Notes: a model not told the origin generated them from the sequence alone. Counted from the stretch's first letter, positions 17,205-26,248 are shown. The stretch: DNA of 52,949 bases from Streptomyces roseus (GCF_001044425.1 NZ_LFML01000102.1:1-52949); one strand, 5' to 3'. Made by a program: numbers and translations.

Positions 17205-18079
17205 TCCTCGCGGGCGCCCTCGCCTCCGCCGGCCTCGGTGAACTGCTGGGACTGCCGCCCGTCCAGCGGGCGGGCTTCGCCCTGTTGCTGGCGGCCGTCG
17301 GTCTGCCGGTGGTCGGCGTGGTCATCGTCGGGCTCGACATCATGCCGGTGCGCTTCGCGATGATGCACGTCGCCCTGCTCGGCATCGCGATCGGACTGCT
17401 GACCGGGCTCGATCCGATGCTGTGCGCACTGGTCGCCTGCGCCCTGGCCGGGGCCGGGGTGGCGCCGCTCGCCCGCACCCCGGACGGGCTGTCGGGGGCG
17501 ATGGGCCTGCTGATGAGCCTGGCCATCGCGGCGGCGCTGCTCGTTCTCGCCGTGTCGGGGGTCAACGCCTCGGGTGCGTTCGCCCTGCTGTGGGGCTCGA
17601 TCCTGTCCGTGGGCACCGCCGATCTCGTGGTGCTCGGCGCGCTGGCGGTCCTCGTGCCGTTGCTGCTGTGGTGGCGGCGGCGCGAGGTGGCCCTGCTGCT
17701 GTACGACCGTGAACTGGCCCAGTGTTCGGGGGTTCCGGTGCGGGCGCTGACCGCCGTCCTGCTGGTCCTCGTCGCGGTCGCGGTCGCCGGGGCGATCAAG
17801 CTCACCGGGGCCCTGCTCGTCGATGCCCTCACTCTGCTGCCGGCGCTCGCGGCCCGCCGCCTGGGCACCTCCCTGCGGTCGATCACCCTGTGGGCGGTCG
17901 GCATCGGGGTGGCCGTGAACCTCACCGGGTTCCTGGTCGCCCTGCGGCTGGACTGGCCACCGGGACCGGTCCTCGTCCTCACCGCGGGGGCGCTCGTCCT
18001 CGCGGTCCATCTCGTCCCCGAACGGAGCATCAGCACATGGTGCGCACCCGCGTCCGATTCGCTTCCCTCCTCGCACTGA
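17201..18079 (+). CDS. Zinc/manganese ABC transporter, ABC-3 permease
   Basis: A 292-residue polytopic membrane protein with about eight to nine helices and the ABC-3 (ZnuB/TroC) signature arrangement, including VGLDIMPVRFAMMHVALLGIA near the N-terminus and a late AIKLTGALLVDALTLLPA helix in which the cytoplasmic coupling segment is embedded. The gene starts with GTG overlapping the ATPase stop and runs 43 bases into the binding-protein gene, so the last codons also carry the ribosome site of the next gene. The hydrophilic C-terminal tail (about 20 residues after the last helix) is probably a by-product of this overlap. Confidence 0.88.
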   Translation: MILAGALASAGLGELLGLPPVQRAGFALLLAAVGLPVVGVVIVGLDIMPVRFAMMHVALLGIAIGLLTGLDPMLCALVACALAGAGVAPLARTPDGLSGAMGLLMSLAIAAALLVLAVSGVNASGAFALLWGSILSVGTADLVVLGALAVLVPLLLWWRRREVALLLYDRELAQCSGVPVRALTAVLLVLVAVAVAGAIKLTGALLVDALTLLPALAARRLGTSLRSITLWAVGIGVAVNLTGFLVALRLDWPPGPVLVLTAGALVLAVHLVPERSISTWCAPASDSLPSSH

Positions 18080-18861
18080 GCGCGGCACTGACGGCCCTGG
18101 TCGCCGGCTGCGGCAACGGCGGCGCCGGCGGCGACTCCGACACCGCTTCGAAGGACGGCACGGCCGGCCGCCACGGCGGGAGACCGGTCGTCGTGGTCAC
18201 CACCACCTGGGAGGGTGCCTTCGCCAAGGCCGCCGGAGCCCAGGACGTCGAAGTGATCGTGCCCCAGTCGGTGCACCACGCCCCCGACTACGACCCCAAG
18301 CCCTCCGATCTCGCGGCCGTGGGCAAGGCCGACTTCGTGCTCTACGCGCCCTTCGAACCGTACGCGGCGAAGATCAAGGAGGCGGCCGGTTCGAAGGCCG
18401 AGCTGGTCGAGGTGGACCTCGACAACGACGCCGACAAGGTCAAGGCCGAAGTGGCGAGACTGGGCGGGCTGTTCGGTACCGAGGAGAGCGCCGCGCGGTG
18501 GACGGCGACCTTCGACGCCGCGTACGCGAAGCTGTCGAAGGAGGTGCAGGATGCGCGGCCGGGCGGCAAGAGCCCGGCCGTCGTCAGCCAGGTGTTCACG
18601 ACGTGGTCCGCGAAGCTGGCGGGGGCCGCGCCGGTCGGCACGTACGGCCCGGAGGCCGTGACCCCGGCGCAGCTCGCCGAACTCTCGGGGAAGAAACCGT
18701 CCTTGGTCCTGGACAACGCCCACATGTCGACCGGGACCGTGCTGCCCGACTCGGGCGCCCGCCAGATCGAGATCGTCAACTATCCGGGCGCGGACCTGGA
18801 CTTGCTGACGGTCTACCGCAACGCGGCGGCCGAACTGGAGAAGGCCATGGGCGGCTCCTGA
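18037..18861 (+). CDS. Zinc/manganese-binding TroA/ZnuA-like lipoprotein
   Basis: A 274-residue substrate-binding lipoprotein with lipobox LVAGC (Cys25). A TroA-fold candidate metal site has His80-His81 within VHHAPDYDPKPSDL, matching the family HxYxPxPxDL pattern, and a second His in DNAHMSTG near residue 231. There is no His-rich loop, the feature typical of high-affinity zinc-specific ZnuA proteins, so manganese or a broader specificity is possible. It captures the metal outside the membrane and hands it to the permease. GGAG lies ten bases before the ATG, inside the permease gene. The gene order ATPase-permease-binding protein suggests one nested operon. Confidence 0.87.
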   Translation: MVRTRVRFASLLALSAALTALVAGCGNGGAGGDSDTASKDGTAGRHGGRPVVVVTTTWEGAFAKAAGAQDVEVIVPQSVHHAPDYDPKPSDLAAVGKADFVLYAPFEPYAAKIKEAAGSKAELVEVDLDNDADKVKAEVARLGGLFGTEESAARWTATFDAAYAKLSKEVQDARPGGKSPAVVSQVFTTWSAKLAGAAPVGTYGPEAVTPAQLAELSGKKPSLVLDNAHMSTGTVLPDSGARQIEIVNYPGADLDLLTVYRNAAAELEKAMGGS

Positions 18862-18948
18862 CCCCGGGCGGGCCCGAAGGGTGGGAGAGCGGCTCCGGTC
18901 GCCCTCCCGCTCTTCGTGCGTCCGGGGCCGCCGCGGCGGACCGCTCCG

Positions 18949-20643
18949 TCAGCCCGCGTGGGCGAACGGAGGGCCGGCGGCCGCCGCGCCGGCGGGCCCG
19001 GGCCCCGTCAGCCGCTCGCGCAGGGCGGCGCGGTCGGGTTTGCCGGCCGGCGTGAGGGGGAGTTCCGCGATCACCAGCAGGTGTTCGGGGTGCTTGCGCT
19101 GTTCGAGCCCGCGGCGCGCGAGGTGCTCGCCGAGCGAGGCGAGGGTGGGGGCCTCGGGACCGCGCGGTACGACGCAGGCCGCGAGGCGCTCGCCCATCAG
19201 GCGGTCCGGGACGCCGACGCACACCACGTCCCGTACGCGGGGGTGCGAGGCGAGCTCCCGCTCCACCTCGGCCGGGCTGATGTTGGCCCCGCCGCGGATC
19301 ACGATGTCCTTGAGGCGGCCGACGAGGCGCAGCACCCCGTCCTCACCGATCACTCCGAGGTCGCCGGTGCGCACCCAGCCGCCGGGGGTGCGGTAGCGGG
19401 CGTCCAGTTCCGGGGCGGCGACGTAGCACATCGGGGTCATGGGACCGCGGGCGATGATCTCCCCGGTCTCCCCGTCGGGGAGCTGCTCGTGCGTGTCGGG
19501 ATCGGTGATGCGGATGTCCGCGACGCGGGCGTCGGGGCGGCCCGCCACCACCCCCGCGGAGCAGGCCTCCGGGGCACCTTCGCGCAGGCCGGTGTGGCAG
19601 TTGACCCCGTCGGCCGAGCCGTAGAGGTTGACGACCGGGCAGCCGAAGGCGCGGGCGGCGTCCTCGGCCGTGGTCTCGTCCAGGGCCGAGCCGCCGAGGA
19701 CCAGGGCGGTGGGCGCGGGCAGTTCCGCCCGCCCGGGTGCGAGGCCTTCCAGCCGGTCCAGCATCATGCGCACCATCGTCGGCACGCCCAGGACGTGCGT
19801 CGGCCGGTGCTCGCGGATGGCGGCGAGGGCGGACTCCGGGGTGAAGTGGTCGAGCAGCACCAGCGTTCCGCCGTGGCGGGCGAGCGTGACGGCGGTGCCG
19901 TTGGAGCCGAACGCGGATCCGAGCGGTACGAGGAACAGGCAGCGCGGCGGGGCCCCTTCGGGCATGAGCGAGGCCAGGAAGTTGCCCCGGCCGCCGGCGA
20001 GCGCGTTGTGGGAGTAGGCGACCATCTTCGGCTCCGCCTCCGAGCCGGAGGAGACGAGGATCCGGGCGGCGCTGTCGGGGTCGGGGCGGGCGGGCACGAA
20101 CGCGGCCGGGTCGGAGCGCAGCAGCCCGGCCAGAGCAATCGTTCCTTCAGGTGCGCTGCCCACCCGCCCGGCGGCGATGACGTGGCGCAGCTCGGGCAGG
20201 GCCGGTGCCAGGGCGCGGAGTTCGGCGGCAGGGCGGCTGTCCCGGTGGCCGACGGCCGCGATGACCGCGACGGCCTCCGCCTTGCGCAGCAGCGCTTCGG
20301 CCTCCAGGCTTCCCCGGCCGACCGGGAAGGGCAGCGCCACCGCGCCCAGGGCGGCCAGGGCCAGATCGGCGATGACCGCGCCCCGGCCGTTGGGGAGCTG
20401 GACGCCGACGACCTCCCCGGGCCGGATGCCGAGGCCGGCGAGCCCGGCGGCCAGAGAGCGCACCTTGCGGTCCAGTGCCGTGCGGCAGAGCCCGCCCTTG
20501 GCGTCGATGACGGCGGTGGCGTGCGGGTCGGCGATCTGCCGGGCCCGGAACAGGCTGTACAGGTCGAGGTCGGGACAGGTCCCCTCGGCCGCCCAGCCGC
20601 GGCGCAGACCGGCGGGCAGCAGATCGTGGAGGGCGACGGTCAC
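18949..20643 (-). CDS. AMP-forming acyl-CoA synthetase-like enzyme
   Basis: A 564-residue ANL-superfamily adenylating enzyme with an N-terminal acyl-CoA synthetase core and a C-terminal lid. The A8-type region GRLKDIVIRGGANISPAEVE, the TGDLG motif and the final Lys of TPAGKPDR are present. The usual phosphate loop TSGTTGxPKG is replaced by SSGSEAEPKMV, a variant seen in cyclohexanecarboxylate/CaiC-like ligases. It should activate a carboxylic acid to its CoA ester. GTG at 20643 overlaps the TGA of the upstream CoA-transferase gene by four bases, so the two are coupled. The Ala/Gly-rich C-terminus is unremarkable. Confidence 0.87.
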   Translation of the reverse strand: MTVALHDLLPAGLRRGWAAEGTCPDLDLYSLFRARQIADPHATAVIDAKGGLCRTALDRKVRSLAAGLAGLGIRPGEVVGVQLPNGRGAVIADLALAALGAVALPFPVGRGSLEAEALLRKAEAVAVIAAVGHRDSRPAAELRALAPALPELRHVIAAGRVGSAPEGTIALAGLLRSDPAAFVPARPDPDSAARILVSSGSEAEPKMVAYSHNALAGGRGNFLASLMPEGAPPRCLFLVPLGSAFGSNGTAVTLARHGGTLVLLDHFTPESALAAIREHRPTHVLGVPTMVRMMLDRLEGLAPGRAELPAPTALVLGGSALDETTAEDAARAFGCPVVNLYGSADGVNCHTGLREGAPEACSAGVVAGRPDARVADIRITDPDTHEQLPDGETGEIIARGPMTPMCYVAAPELDARYRTPGGWVRTGDLGVIGEDGVLRLVGRLKDIVIRGGANISPAEVERELASHPRVRDVVCVGVPDRLMGERLAACVVPRGPEAPTLASLGEHLARRGLEQRKHPEHLLVIAELPLTPAGKPDRAALRERLTGPGPAGAAAAGPPFAHAG

Positions 20644-22472
20644 AGGAAGCTCCAGGGGTCGGGGACGGCGGGGGCACCGTGCGCGTCGCGGCTGATCGAG
20701 CCGGGGAAGCGCCGGTCGTGGTGCAGTTCGGCCGGATCGGCGGTGACGGCGGTCGCGGACAGGCCGTGGGCGCGCAGCTGCGCGAGGGCCGCGGCGGTGG
20801 GCAGTTCACGCAGGTCGTACGCGGCGGCCGCCGGCGCGCAGGTGTCGGTGGGGGCGATCCAGCCGTCCGCGGTGCGCAGCGGGCGGCGGAAGCCGGCCGG
20901 CCGGCGCGGGTCCTGCCCGCGCCGGGCCCGGCGCAGCGCGGGGGCGGTCAGCGCGTCGGCGGCCGCGAGCAGGGAGGAGTCGACGCGGACGCCCGCTCCG
21001 CCGCCGCGCTCGCGCAGCAGCAGCCCCGCCAGGACGGCCTCGGCGCCGAGGAGTCCGCCCAGTACGTCGAGCAGGGTCATCAGGGAGGGAGCGGGCGGCT
21101 CGTCCCGCGGCCGGGCGGCCTCGCCGACGCCGGTGCGGGCCTGGACCATGAAGTCCGTACCCATCGGGGCGTCGGGGATCCGGCCCGCCCAGCCGCCCGT
21201 GTACGCGTAGACGAGCCCGGGGTTCACGGCCGCCAGGTGGCCGGAGTCGAGGCCCAGCGCGGCCGCCTTGCCGGGGGCCCAGTTGTGCAGGAAGACGTCC
21301 GCCCCGACGGCCATCTCGCGCAGCCGGCGCCGGTCGGCGGGCGACGTGATGTCCACCTCGACGGCCTTCTTGCCGCGGTTCAGCGCGAGCCAGCGGGCGG
21401 AGATCCCGGAGCAGGTGGGCGGCATGCCGCGCAGCGGGTCGCCGCCCGGCGGTTCGATCCGCACGACGTCGGCGCCGAGCAGGCCCAGCAGGTGGGCGGC
21501 GAGCGGGGCCTGGATCCGGCGGCCCGCTTCGAGCACGGTCAGCCCGGCCAGCGGCCGCGCGGGACGGGGCGGGGCGGGCTCGTGGTGCGCGAGGCGGGGC
21601 CGGGGGCCGGATGCGTGCGGGGTGAGGGACCAGGGCGCGGCGCCGTCGTGTTCGGCGGCGCGCTCGTCGAGGGTCCGCAAGCGGCACACCTCGGCGCCGC
21701 AGGCCGCGGCGGCCGCCTCGATCCGCCGCCAGGTGTGCGTACGGGCGGTGGTGTGCAGGGCCGGCGGGAAGGGGGCGCAGGCGGTGGCGTACCGGAACTG
21801 GAACGGCCGCCACCCGGCCCGTACGGCGCCGAAGGGAGCCTCCAAGGCCCGCCAGAACGCGGCCCAGGCTCCAGGGTCGAGGGTTTCCAGCTCGAAGAGG
21901 ACTCCGTCGACGGAGGTGAACGGGGGCCCACCGGGGGTGACTTGGACGGCCTCGCCCTCGTCGGCACCGGCCGCGGCGAGGTACTGGGAGACGGTCAGCA
22001 GCCCGGCCCGGTCGGCGCTCGTGGTCACCCTGGCGGCCCGGCCGCCGCGGGCCTGTGCCAGCAGGGCGGCGAGCAGCCCCTGTACGGCGAGTAGCCCCGT
22101 GGCGGTGGCCGCGTAGTCCACGGCCAGGCCGCGGGGGGCGCCGTCGCGCCGCCCGTGGACGGCCATGATGCCGGTGGCGGCCTGGACGGTCGCCTCGTCG
22201 GTCATACCGCCGGCCGGGCTCGCCGACCAGCGGACGATCGCCTCCTGGTGCTCGAAGCCGGCGCCGGAGAGGGCGAGGCGCGCCGTAGCGCGGTCGCGGG
22301 GGTCGGCCGGGGCGGCTCCGGAGGCCGCCCCGGCTTGCGTCTGCGTCCGCGCTCCGGCGCCGAGGAGCCTGAGGTGCTCCACGGCCGGGCCGGTCAGCTC
22401 GGGCGGTCCCGAGGCGGTGAGGTGCAGTCCTTCGAGCGGCCGGACCGTGCGGGTGACGGCTGGTGAAGCCAT
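20640..22472 (-). CDS. Double-domain CaiB/BaiF-family CoA transferase
   Basis: A 610-residue protein about 1.5 times the usual family III CoA-transferase length. The C-terminal part (about 265-610) is a CaiB-type domain with LTVLEAGRRIQAPLAAHLLGLLGADVVRIE, LNRGKKAVEVDI and the probable catalytic Asp in LLDVLGG. The N-terminal part (about 5-255) contains a second, shortened CaiB-like segment with AVDYAATATGLLAVQGLLAALLA. Such enzymes move CoA between carboxylates, as in carnitine or bile-acid metabolism. ATG at 22472 follows AGGAG. It is coupled to the downstream ligase and divergent from an acyl-CoA dehydrogenase: the CaiA/CaiB/CaiC set of functions. Confidence 0.85.
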   Translation of the reverse strand: MASPAVTRTVRPLEGLHLTASGPPELTGPAVEHLRLLGAGARTQTQAGAASGAAPADPRDRATARLALSGAGFEHQEAIVRWSASPAGGMTDEATVQAATGIMAVHGRRDGAPRGLAVDYAATATGLLAVQGLLAALLAQARGGRAARVTTSADRAGLLTVSQYLAAAGADEGEAVQVTPGGPPFTSVDGVLFELETLDPGAWAAFWRALEAPFGAVRAGWRPFQFRYATACAPFPPALHTTARTHTWRRIEAAAAACGAEVCRLRTLDERAAEHDGAAPWSLTPHASGPRPRLAHHEPAPPRPARPLAGLTVLEAGRRIQAPLAAHLLGLLGADVVRIEPPGGDPLRGMPPTCSGISARWLALNRGKKAVEVDITSPADRRRLREMAVGADVFLHNWAPGKAAALGLDSGHLAAVNPGLVYAYTGGWAGRIPDAPMGTDFMVQARTGVGEAARPRDEPPAPSLMTLLDVLGGLLGAEAVLAGLLLRERGGGAGVRVDSSLLAAADALTAPALRRARRGQDPRRPAGFRRPLRTADGWIAPTDTCAPAAAAYDLRELPTAAALAQLRAHGLSATAVTADPAELHHDRRFPGSISRDAHGAPAVPDPWSFL

Positions 22473-22543
22473 GCCTCTCCTCTTCTCGGACGTGCGCGAC
22501 GCGGGAACCAGGCCGGCTGCGCACCCGACCAGTTCCTCGGGGA

Positions 22544-22558
22544 GGCAGTCGGACTGCC
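22544..22558. promoter_or_regulatory. Short inverted repeat in the divergent CoA-gene promoter region
   Basis: GGCAGT-CGG-ACTGCC is a perfect 6-bp inverted repeat 36 bases upstream of the dehydrogenase start and 72 bases from the transferase start. It could be an operator for both directions. The repeat is short for a region this GC-rich. Confidence 0.35.
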
Positions 22559-22593
22559 GTTCCCACGGGTTCCCGGCACGGGGGAGGAAAGCG

Positions 22594-23754
22594 GTGCGGA
22601 GCCAGGAAGACGGGTTGCGGGACCGGGTCGCGGAGTTCGTCCGGACCCGCGTCATGCCCTGCGAGCCCGTACTGGACGCGGGCGGCCCGCACGCCGCGGC
22701 CGTCTTGCGGGAGTTGCAGGCACGGGCCAGGCAGGAGGGGCTCTGGGCGCTGCCGCTCCCCTCCGAACTCGGCGGCCAGGGGCTCCCCTTCGCCGGGTAC
22801 GCCCGGCTCGCCGAGGCCGAGGGCGCCAGCGACCACGGACCGGCGGCCCTCGGCTCGGCGTCCCTGCTCGACGCCACCATGCTCTGGAAGCACGGCGGCG
22901 ACCGGATCCGCGGCCGGTACCCCGCGCGGCTGGCCGCCGGCGAGCTGCGCGCCTGCTACGCCATGACCGAACCCGACACCCCGGGCACCGACCCGTTCGC
23001 CACCGCGACCCGCGCCGAGGAGCAGCCCGACGGGAGCTGGCGCGTCAGCGGCCGCAAGTGGTTCGTCTCGGGGGCGGGCGGGGCCGATCTGGTGACCGTG
23101 CTCGCCCGGACCGACGGGGAGCCCGGGGACCGCGAAGGACTGTCCCTGCTGGTCGTCCCGACGGACTCCCCCGGCTTCCACGTCGTACGCGAACTGCCCG
23201 TGCTCGGGGCCGGCGGCCAGTGGGAGATCCGCTTCGACGGGGTCGGCGTGGCCGCCGACCATCTCCTCGGCGGCCGCGGGCAGGCGCTGCCCATCGCCGC
23301 GGAACGGCTCCGGCTGGGCCGGACGCTGCGCTGCCTGCGCTGGCTCGGCCAGGCGCAGCGCGCGTTCGACCTGATGTGCGTGCGCGCCTGCTCCCGTACC
23401 GGGTCGCGGGGTGCGCTGGCAGGCCACCAGCTCGTGCAGAGCCATGTGTTCGAGGCTCTGCTCGCCCTGCGCACCACCCGCCCGCTGGTCCACGAGGCGG
23501 CGGCGAAGATCGCCGCAGGCCTGGACGCGCACGTGGAGGTGGGGCTGGCCAAGGTCGCCGCGGCCCGCATGCTCCAGCAGGTGGCGGACGCGGCCGTCCA
23601 GGTCCACGGCGCGGCCGGGCTCGGCCCCGACACCCCGCTCCCGGCGCTGCTGCGCACCGGCCGCGCGGCCCGCATCCTCGACGGCCCCGACGAGCTCCAC
23701 GTCACCTCGGTGGCCCGCCGGGTCCTGCGGGCGTACGAGGGGGGCGCGACCTAG
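22594..23754 (+). CDS. Acyl-CoA dehydrogenase
   Basis: A 386-residue flavin-dependent acyl-CoA dehydrogenase: helical N-terminal domain, a middle FAD-binding beta domain with CYAMTEPDTPGTDP and GRKWFVSGAG, and a C-terminal helical bundle. The closing GPDELH motif supplies the probable catalytic Glu, as in the ACAD10/11 and FadE2-like branch. It introduces an alpha,beta double bond into an acyl-CoA. GTG at 22594 is preceded by GGGGAGGA. It is divergent from the transferase/ligase pair, and the three probably act on one substrate; that substrate is unknown. Confidence 0.9.
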   Translation: MRSQEDGLRDRVAEFVRTRVMPCEPVLDAGGPHAAAVLRELQARARQEGLWALPLPSELGGQGLPFAGYARLAEAEGASDHGPAALGSASLLDATMLWKHGGDRIRGRYPARLAAGELRACYAMTEPDTPGTDPFATATRAEEQPDGSWRVSGRKWFVSGAGGADLVTVLARTDGEPGDREGLSLLVVPTDSPGFHVVRELPVLGAGGQWEIRFDGVGVAADHLLGGRGQALPIAAERLRLGRTLRCLRWLGQAQRAFDLMCVRACSRTGSRGALAGHQLVQSHVFEALLALRTTRPLVHEAAAKIAAGLDAHVEVGLAKVAAARMLQQVADAAVQVHGAAGLGPDTPLPALLRTGRAARILDGPDELHVTSVARRVLRAYEGGAT

Positions 23755-23806
23755 GGAATTGTCTGCGAAGTCCCGCCCGGGGCAGGCGGAACTTTCCGGA
23801 CACTCC

Positions 23807-24868
23807 TCAGGCGTCGCCGATCGCGGTCAGGCCCGTCAGCGCCGCCAGGCCGAGGGCGAGGAAGAAGTCGCCCCACACCAGCTCGTGCCGGACGGCCAGG
23901 TCCTTGCCGGCGTCATAGCAGCCGTCCAGCAGCCTGCCGCGGGTGAGGTGCCCGTCCACCAGCCGCTCCAGGATCGCGGCCGCCCGGTACGCGTACCGCG
24001 GGGCGGCCCGGCAGCCCGGTGCGCGGGCGAGTTTCAGCAGCGCCACGGCCGCGATGGCGGCGGCCGAGGTGTCCACCGGGCCGTCCGGCCGCCCCCGGTC
24101 CGCGAGGGGAACGAGCGGGGTACCGGGGCGCGTCCACGCTTCGGCCAGCCGCTCCGCCACGGCCTCCAGCCGGTCGGGGGCGATCCGGGCGACTCCGGGC
24201 CGGTTCAGGGCGTCGGCGACCGCCAGCAGCAGCCAGGCGTCGCCGCGGCTCCAGCCGGCCTGCGGCTCCCCGTACGCCCGCCAGCCCGCCCCGGCGTCGA
24301 ACTCCCAGGCCGGTACGGTGCGTCCGCCCGCACCGGTGCACAGGTCGAGATGCCGGTGCAGGTGGGAGGCGGCGGCCCGTTCGCCGTCCGGGCCGGCGGC
24401 GGCGAGCAGCCCCACCATGCCGGGGACGCCGTCGGCCCGGGCCAGCAGCCGGGGGCCGCCGAAGGCGGAGCCCCAGGGCACCAGGCCGAGTTCGGGATCC
24501 AGCGCGGCCAGCGCCGCCTCGGCCGCCCGGGCGCGCAACTCCCGGGCGCCGGGGTCTTCGTCGGCGAGCGCCGTGCCGTACCAGAGGATCAGCCCGCGCG
24601 TCGCGGTGTCGGCCTCGACCCAGTCGGCCAGCCGCGCCGTGCACGCGGAGGCGGCCGCCCGGTCGGCCGCCTCACCGGTGTACCGGGCCCGCAGCCACAG
24701 CAGTCCGGCCCAGAACCCGCCGGTCCACGCACCGCGGCCGGTGGTGGTCCAGCGGCCGCTCTCCGGGTCGGCGTACAGGGGGAACCGGTCGCCGGTCTCG
24801 GCGCGGGTGGCGGCGGCCCGGTCGAGTACGCCGGCCAGCGCCCGCCCGTACCGGTTCGCCGGGGTCAC
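23807..24868 (-). CDS. GH88-like (unsaturated glucuronyl/rhamnogalacturonyl hydrolase family) protein
   Basis: A 353-residue (alpha/alpha)6-barrel-type protein with the recurring WTGGFWAGLLW, GWSRGDAW and DTSAAAIAA motifs and a late LVWGDFFLALGL, which align with GH88/GH105 unsaturated uronyl hydrolases. It would remove unsaturated uronic acid from oligosaccharides made by polysaccharide lyases. The Asp in SRGDAW is a plausible catalytic acid. No signal peptide is seen, so it is intracellular. GTG at 24868 overlaps the stop of the MFS gene upstream by four bases (GTGA), so uptake and cleavage are coupled. No lyase is nearby. Confidence 0.78.
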   Translation of the reverse strand: MTPANRYGRALAGVLDRAAATRAETGDRFPLYADPESGRWTTTGRGAWTGGFWAGLLWLRARYTGEAADRAAASACTARLADWVEADTATRGLILWYGTALADEDPGARELRARAAEAALAALDPELGLVPWGSAFGGPRLLARADGVPGMVGLLAAAGPDGERAAASHLHRHLDLCTGAGGRTVPAWEFDAGAGWRAYGEPQAGWSRGDAWLLLAVADALNRPGVARIAPDRLEAVAERLAEAWTRPGTPLVPLADRGRPDGPVDTSAAAIAAVALLKLARAPGCRAAPRYAYRAAAILERLVDGHLTRGRLLDGCYDAGKDLAVRHELVWGDFFLALGLAALTGLTAIGDA

Positions 24869-26076
24869 GCGGGGGCCTCCGTACGCGGTCCGCGCCGCCG
24901 TTCCCGTACGGCCCAGGCCGTCGCGAGGGCTCCGGCCGCGGCGAACTCGGCGGCGACCAGCAGCCAGCCCCGCCCGTACCGGCCCGCCTCCGCGAGAGGC
25001 GCGAACAGCGGCGGCCCGACCGCGAAACCGGCGAAGAACCCGGCGGCGACGAGCGCGGAGTCCTGGCCCGCCCGGCCGGGGGCGGCCCGCTGCATCACCA
25101 GCACCATCGAGACGGCGTTGGCGGAGACGGCGAACACCCCCACGGCGACGGCGGCGACCCAGACCAGCGGGTGCGCGTACGGCGCGGCGGCCAGCAGGCA
25201 GGCGGCCGGTACGGCGCCGGCCGCCAGCGCGCCGGGCAGCCGTTCGGCGCGCCCCGGCCGGGCCACCCTCGACCAGCCCACCCGGCCGGCGATGCCCGCG
25301 ACGCCGAGGACCGCCACCAGGGCCGCGGCCGCCGCGGGCCCCATGCCCAGCTCCCGGGCACCGAAGAGGGCCACGTACGTATTGACCGAGGCGATTCCGG
25401 AGCCCAGGAGGAGGGAGAAGGCCGCCAGCCAGGCGAGGGCGCCGCGCGGGACGAGCGGGGCGGGCGGTGGCGCGGACTTCGCCGGCGGATCGGCGGGCAG
25501 GGCGCGGTGTGCCCAGAGCGCGGCCGCCGCGGCCGCGGCGGCGGCCGTCCACACCGCGCCGCGCCAGCCGATGCAGCCGGCCAGCGCGGCCAGCGGCAAC
25601 CCGGCGGCGAACGCACCGAGTTGGACCCCGGACTGCTTCATGCCGGTCACCGAGCCGCGCCGGGCGGGCGGCACGGCGGCCAGGATCGCCTTGTTGGTCG
25701 CGGGATTGGCGAGCGCCTGCGGCAGCCCGCCCAGTGCCACGGCCGCGAGGAGGAGCCCCGGGCCGGGCGCCGCGCCGATGAGCGCGAGCGCGGCCGCGGA
25801 CACCAGCAGCAGGGCCACGAGGGAGCGGCGCGGGCCCGTCCGGTCCACGACGCGCCCTCCGATGGGTGAGAGCAGGGCGGCCGCCCCGAAACCGATCGTG
25901 GTCGTCAGGCCCAGGAGGGTCGGTGAGAGGACCGACTCGTCCACGAACCGGGGGCCGAACGCGCCGAGCAGGAAAAGCTGGAGCATCGAGAAGGCCATGG
26001 CGCTGGTGAGCAGCGCCGTCAGCCGGCCGTCCGCCCCTGCCGCGGCGGTCCTTGCCGGTGCCGTCCGCTCCGCCAC
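24865..26076 (-). CDS. MFS transporter coupled to the GH88-like hydrolase
   Basis: A 403-residue major-facilitator protein with twelve predicted helices, a loop-2/3 basic motif GGRVVDRTGPRRS and a DRTG-like A motif. It opens with about 20 polar residues before helix 1. Helices 5-6 are strikingly Ala-rich, including eight consecutive Ala. GTG at 26076 stands six bases after AAAGGAG. Coupling to a glycoside hydrolase suggests oligosaccharide import, but CynX/NNP-like members of this size carry many substrates, so this is inference. Confidence 0.83.
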   Translation of the reverse strand: MAERTAPARTAAAGADGRLTALLTSAMAFSMLQLFLLGAFGPRFVDESVLSPTLLGLTTTIGFGAAALLSPIGGRVVDRTGPRRSLVALLLVSAAALALIGAAPGPGLLLAAVALGGLPQALANPATNKAILAAVPPARRGSVTGMKQSGVQLGAFAAGLPLAALAGCIGWRGAVWTAAAAAAAAALWAHRALPADPPAKSAPPPAPLVPRGALAWLAAFSLLLGSGIASVNTYVALFGARELGMGPAAAAALVAVLGVAGIAGRVGWSRVARPGRAERLPGALAAGAVPAACLLAAAPYAHPLVWVAAVAVGVFAVSANAVSMVLVMQRAAPGRAGQDSALVAAGFFAGFAVGPPLFAPLAEAGRYGRGWLLVAAEFAAAGALATAWAVRERRRGPRTEAPA

Positions 26077-26164
26077 GACTGACTCCTTTCCTTGGCCGTC
26101 ATTTCGGTCCGCGGCAGGAGTCGGAGCGGCGAACTCACTGGTTCCCAGCCCTTGTTGTGGCGTA

Positions 26165-26195
26165 GGACACATATGGTTTTGTCCCGTCGTGCCAA
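26165..26195 (-). promoter_or_regulatory. Candidate housekeeping promoter of the MFS/GH88 operon with overlapping inverted repeat
   Basis: On the minus strand TTGGCA (26190-26195) and TATGTG (26168-26173) are 16 bases apart, about 90 bases upstream of the MFS start. GGACA/TGTCC arms at 26165-26169 and 26180-26184 overlap the -10 element, so a repressor site is possible. It is one of the few AT-rich stretches here. Confidence 0.35.
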
Positions 26196-26248
26196 TTCTC
26201 GACGCCCCCCTGTGTCCGTCTTGAGAGCGGTGCGACGATGAGCCCGCC

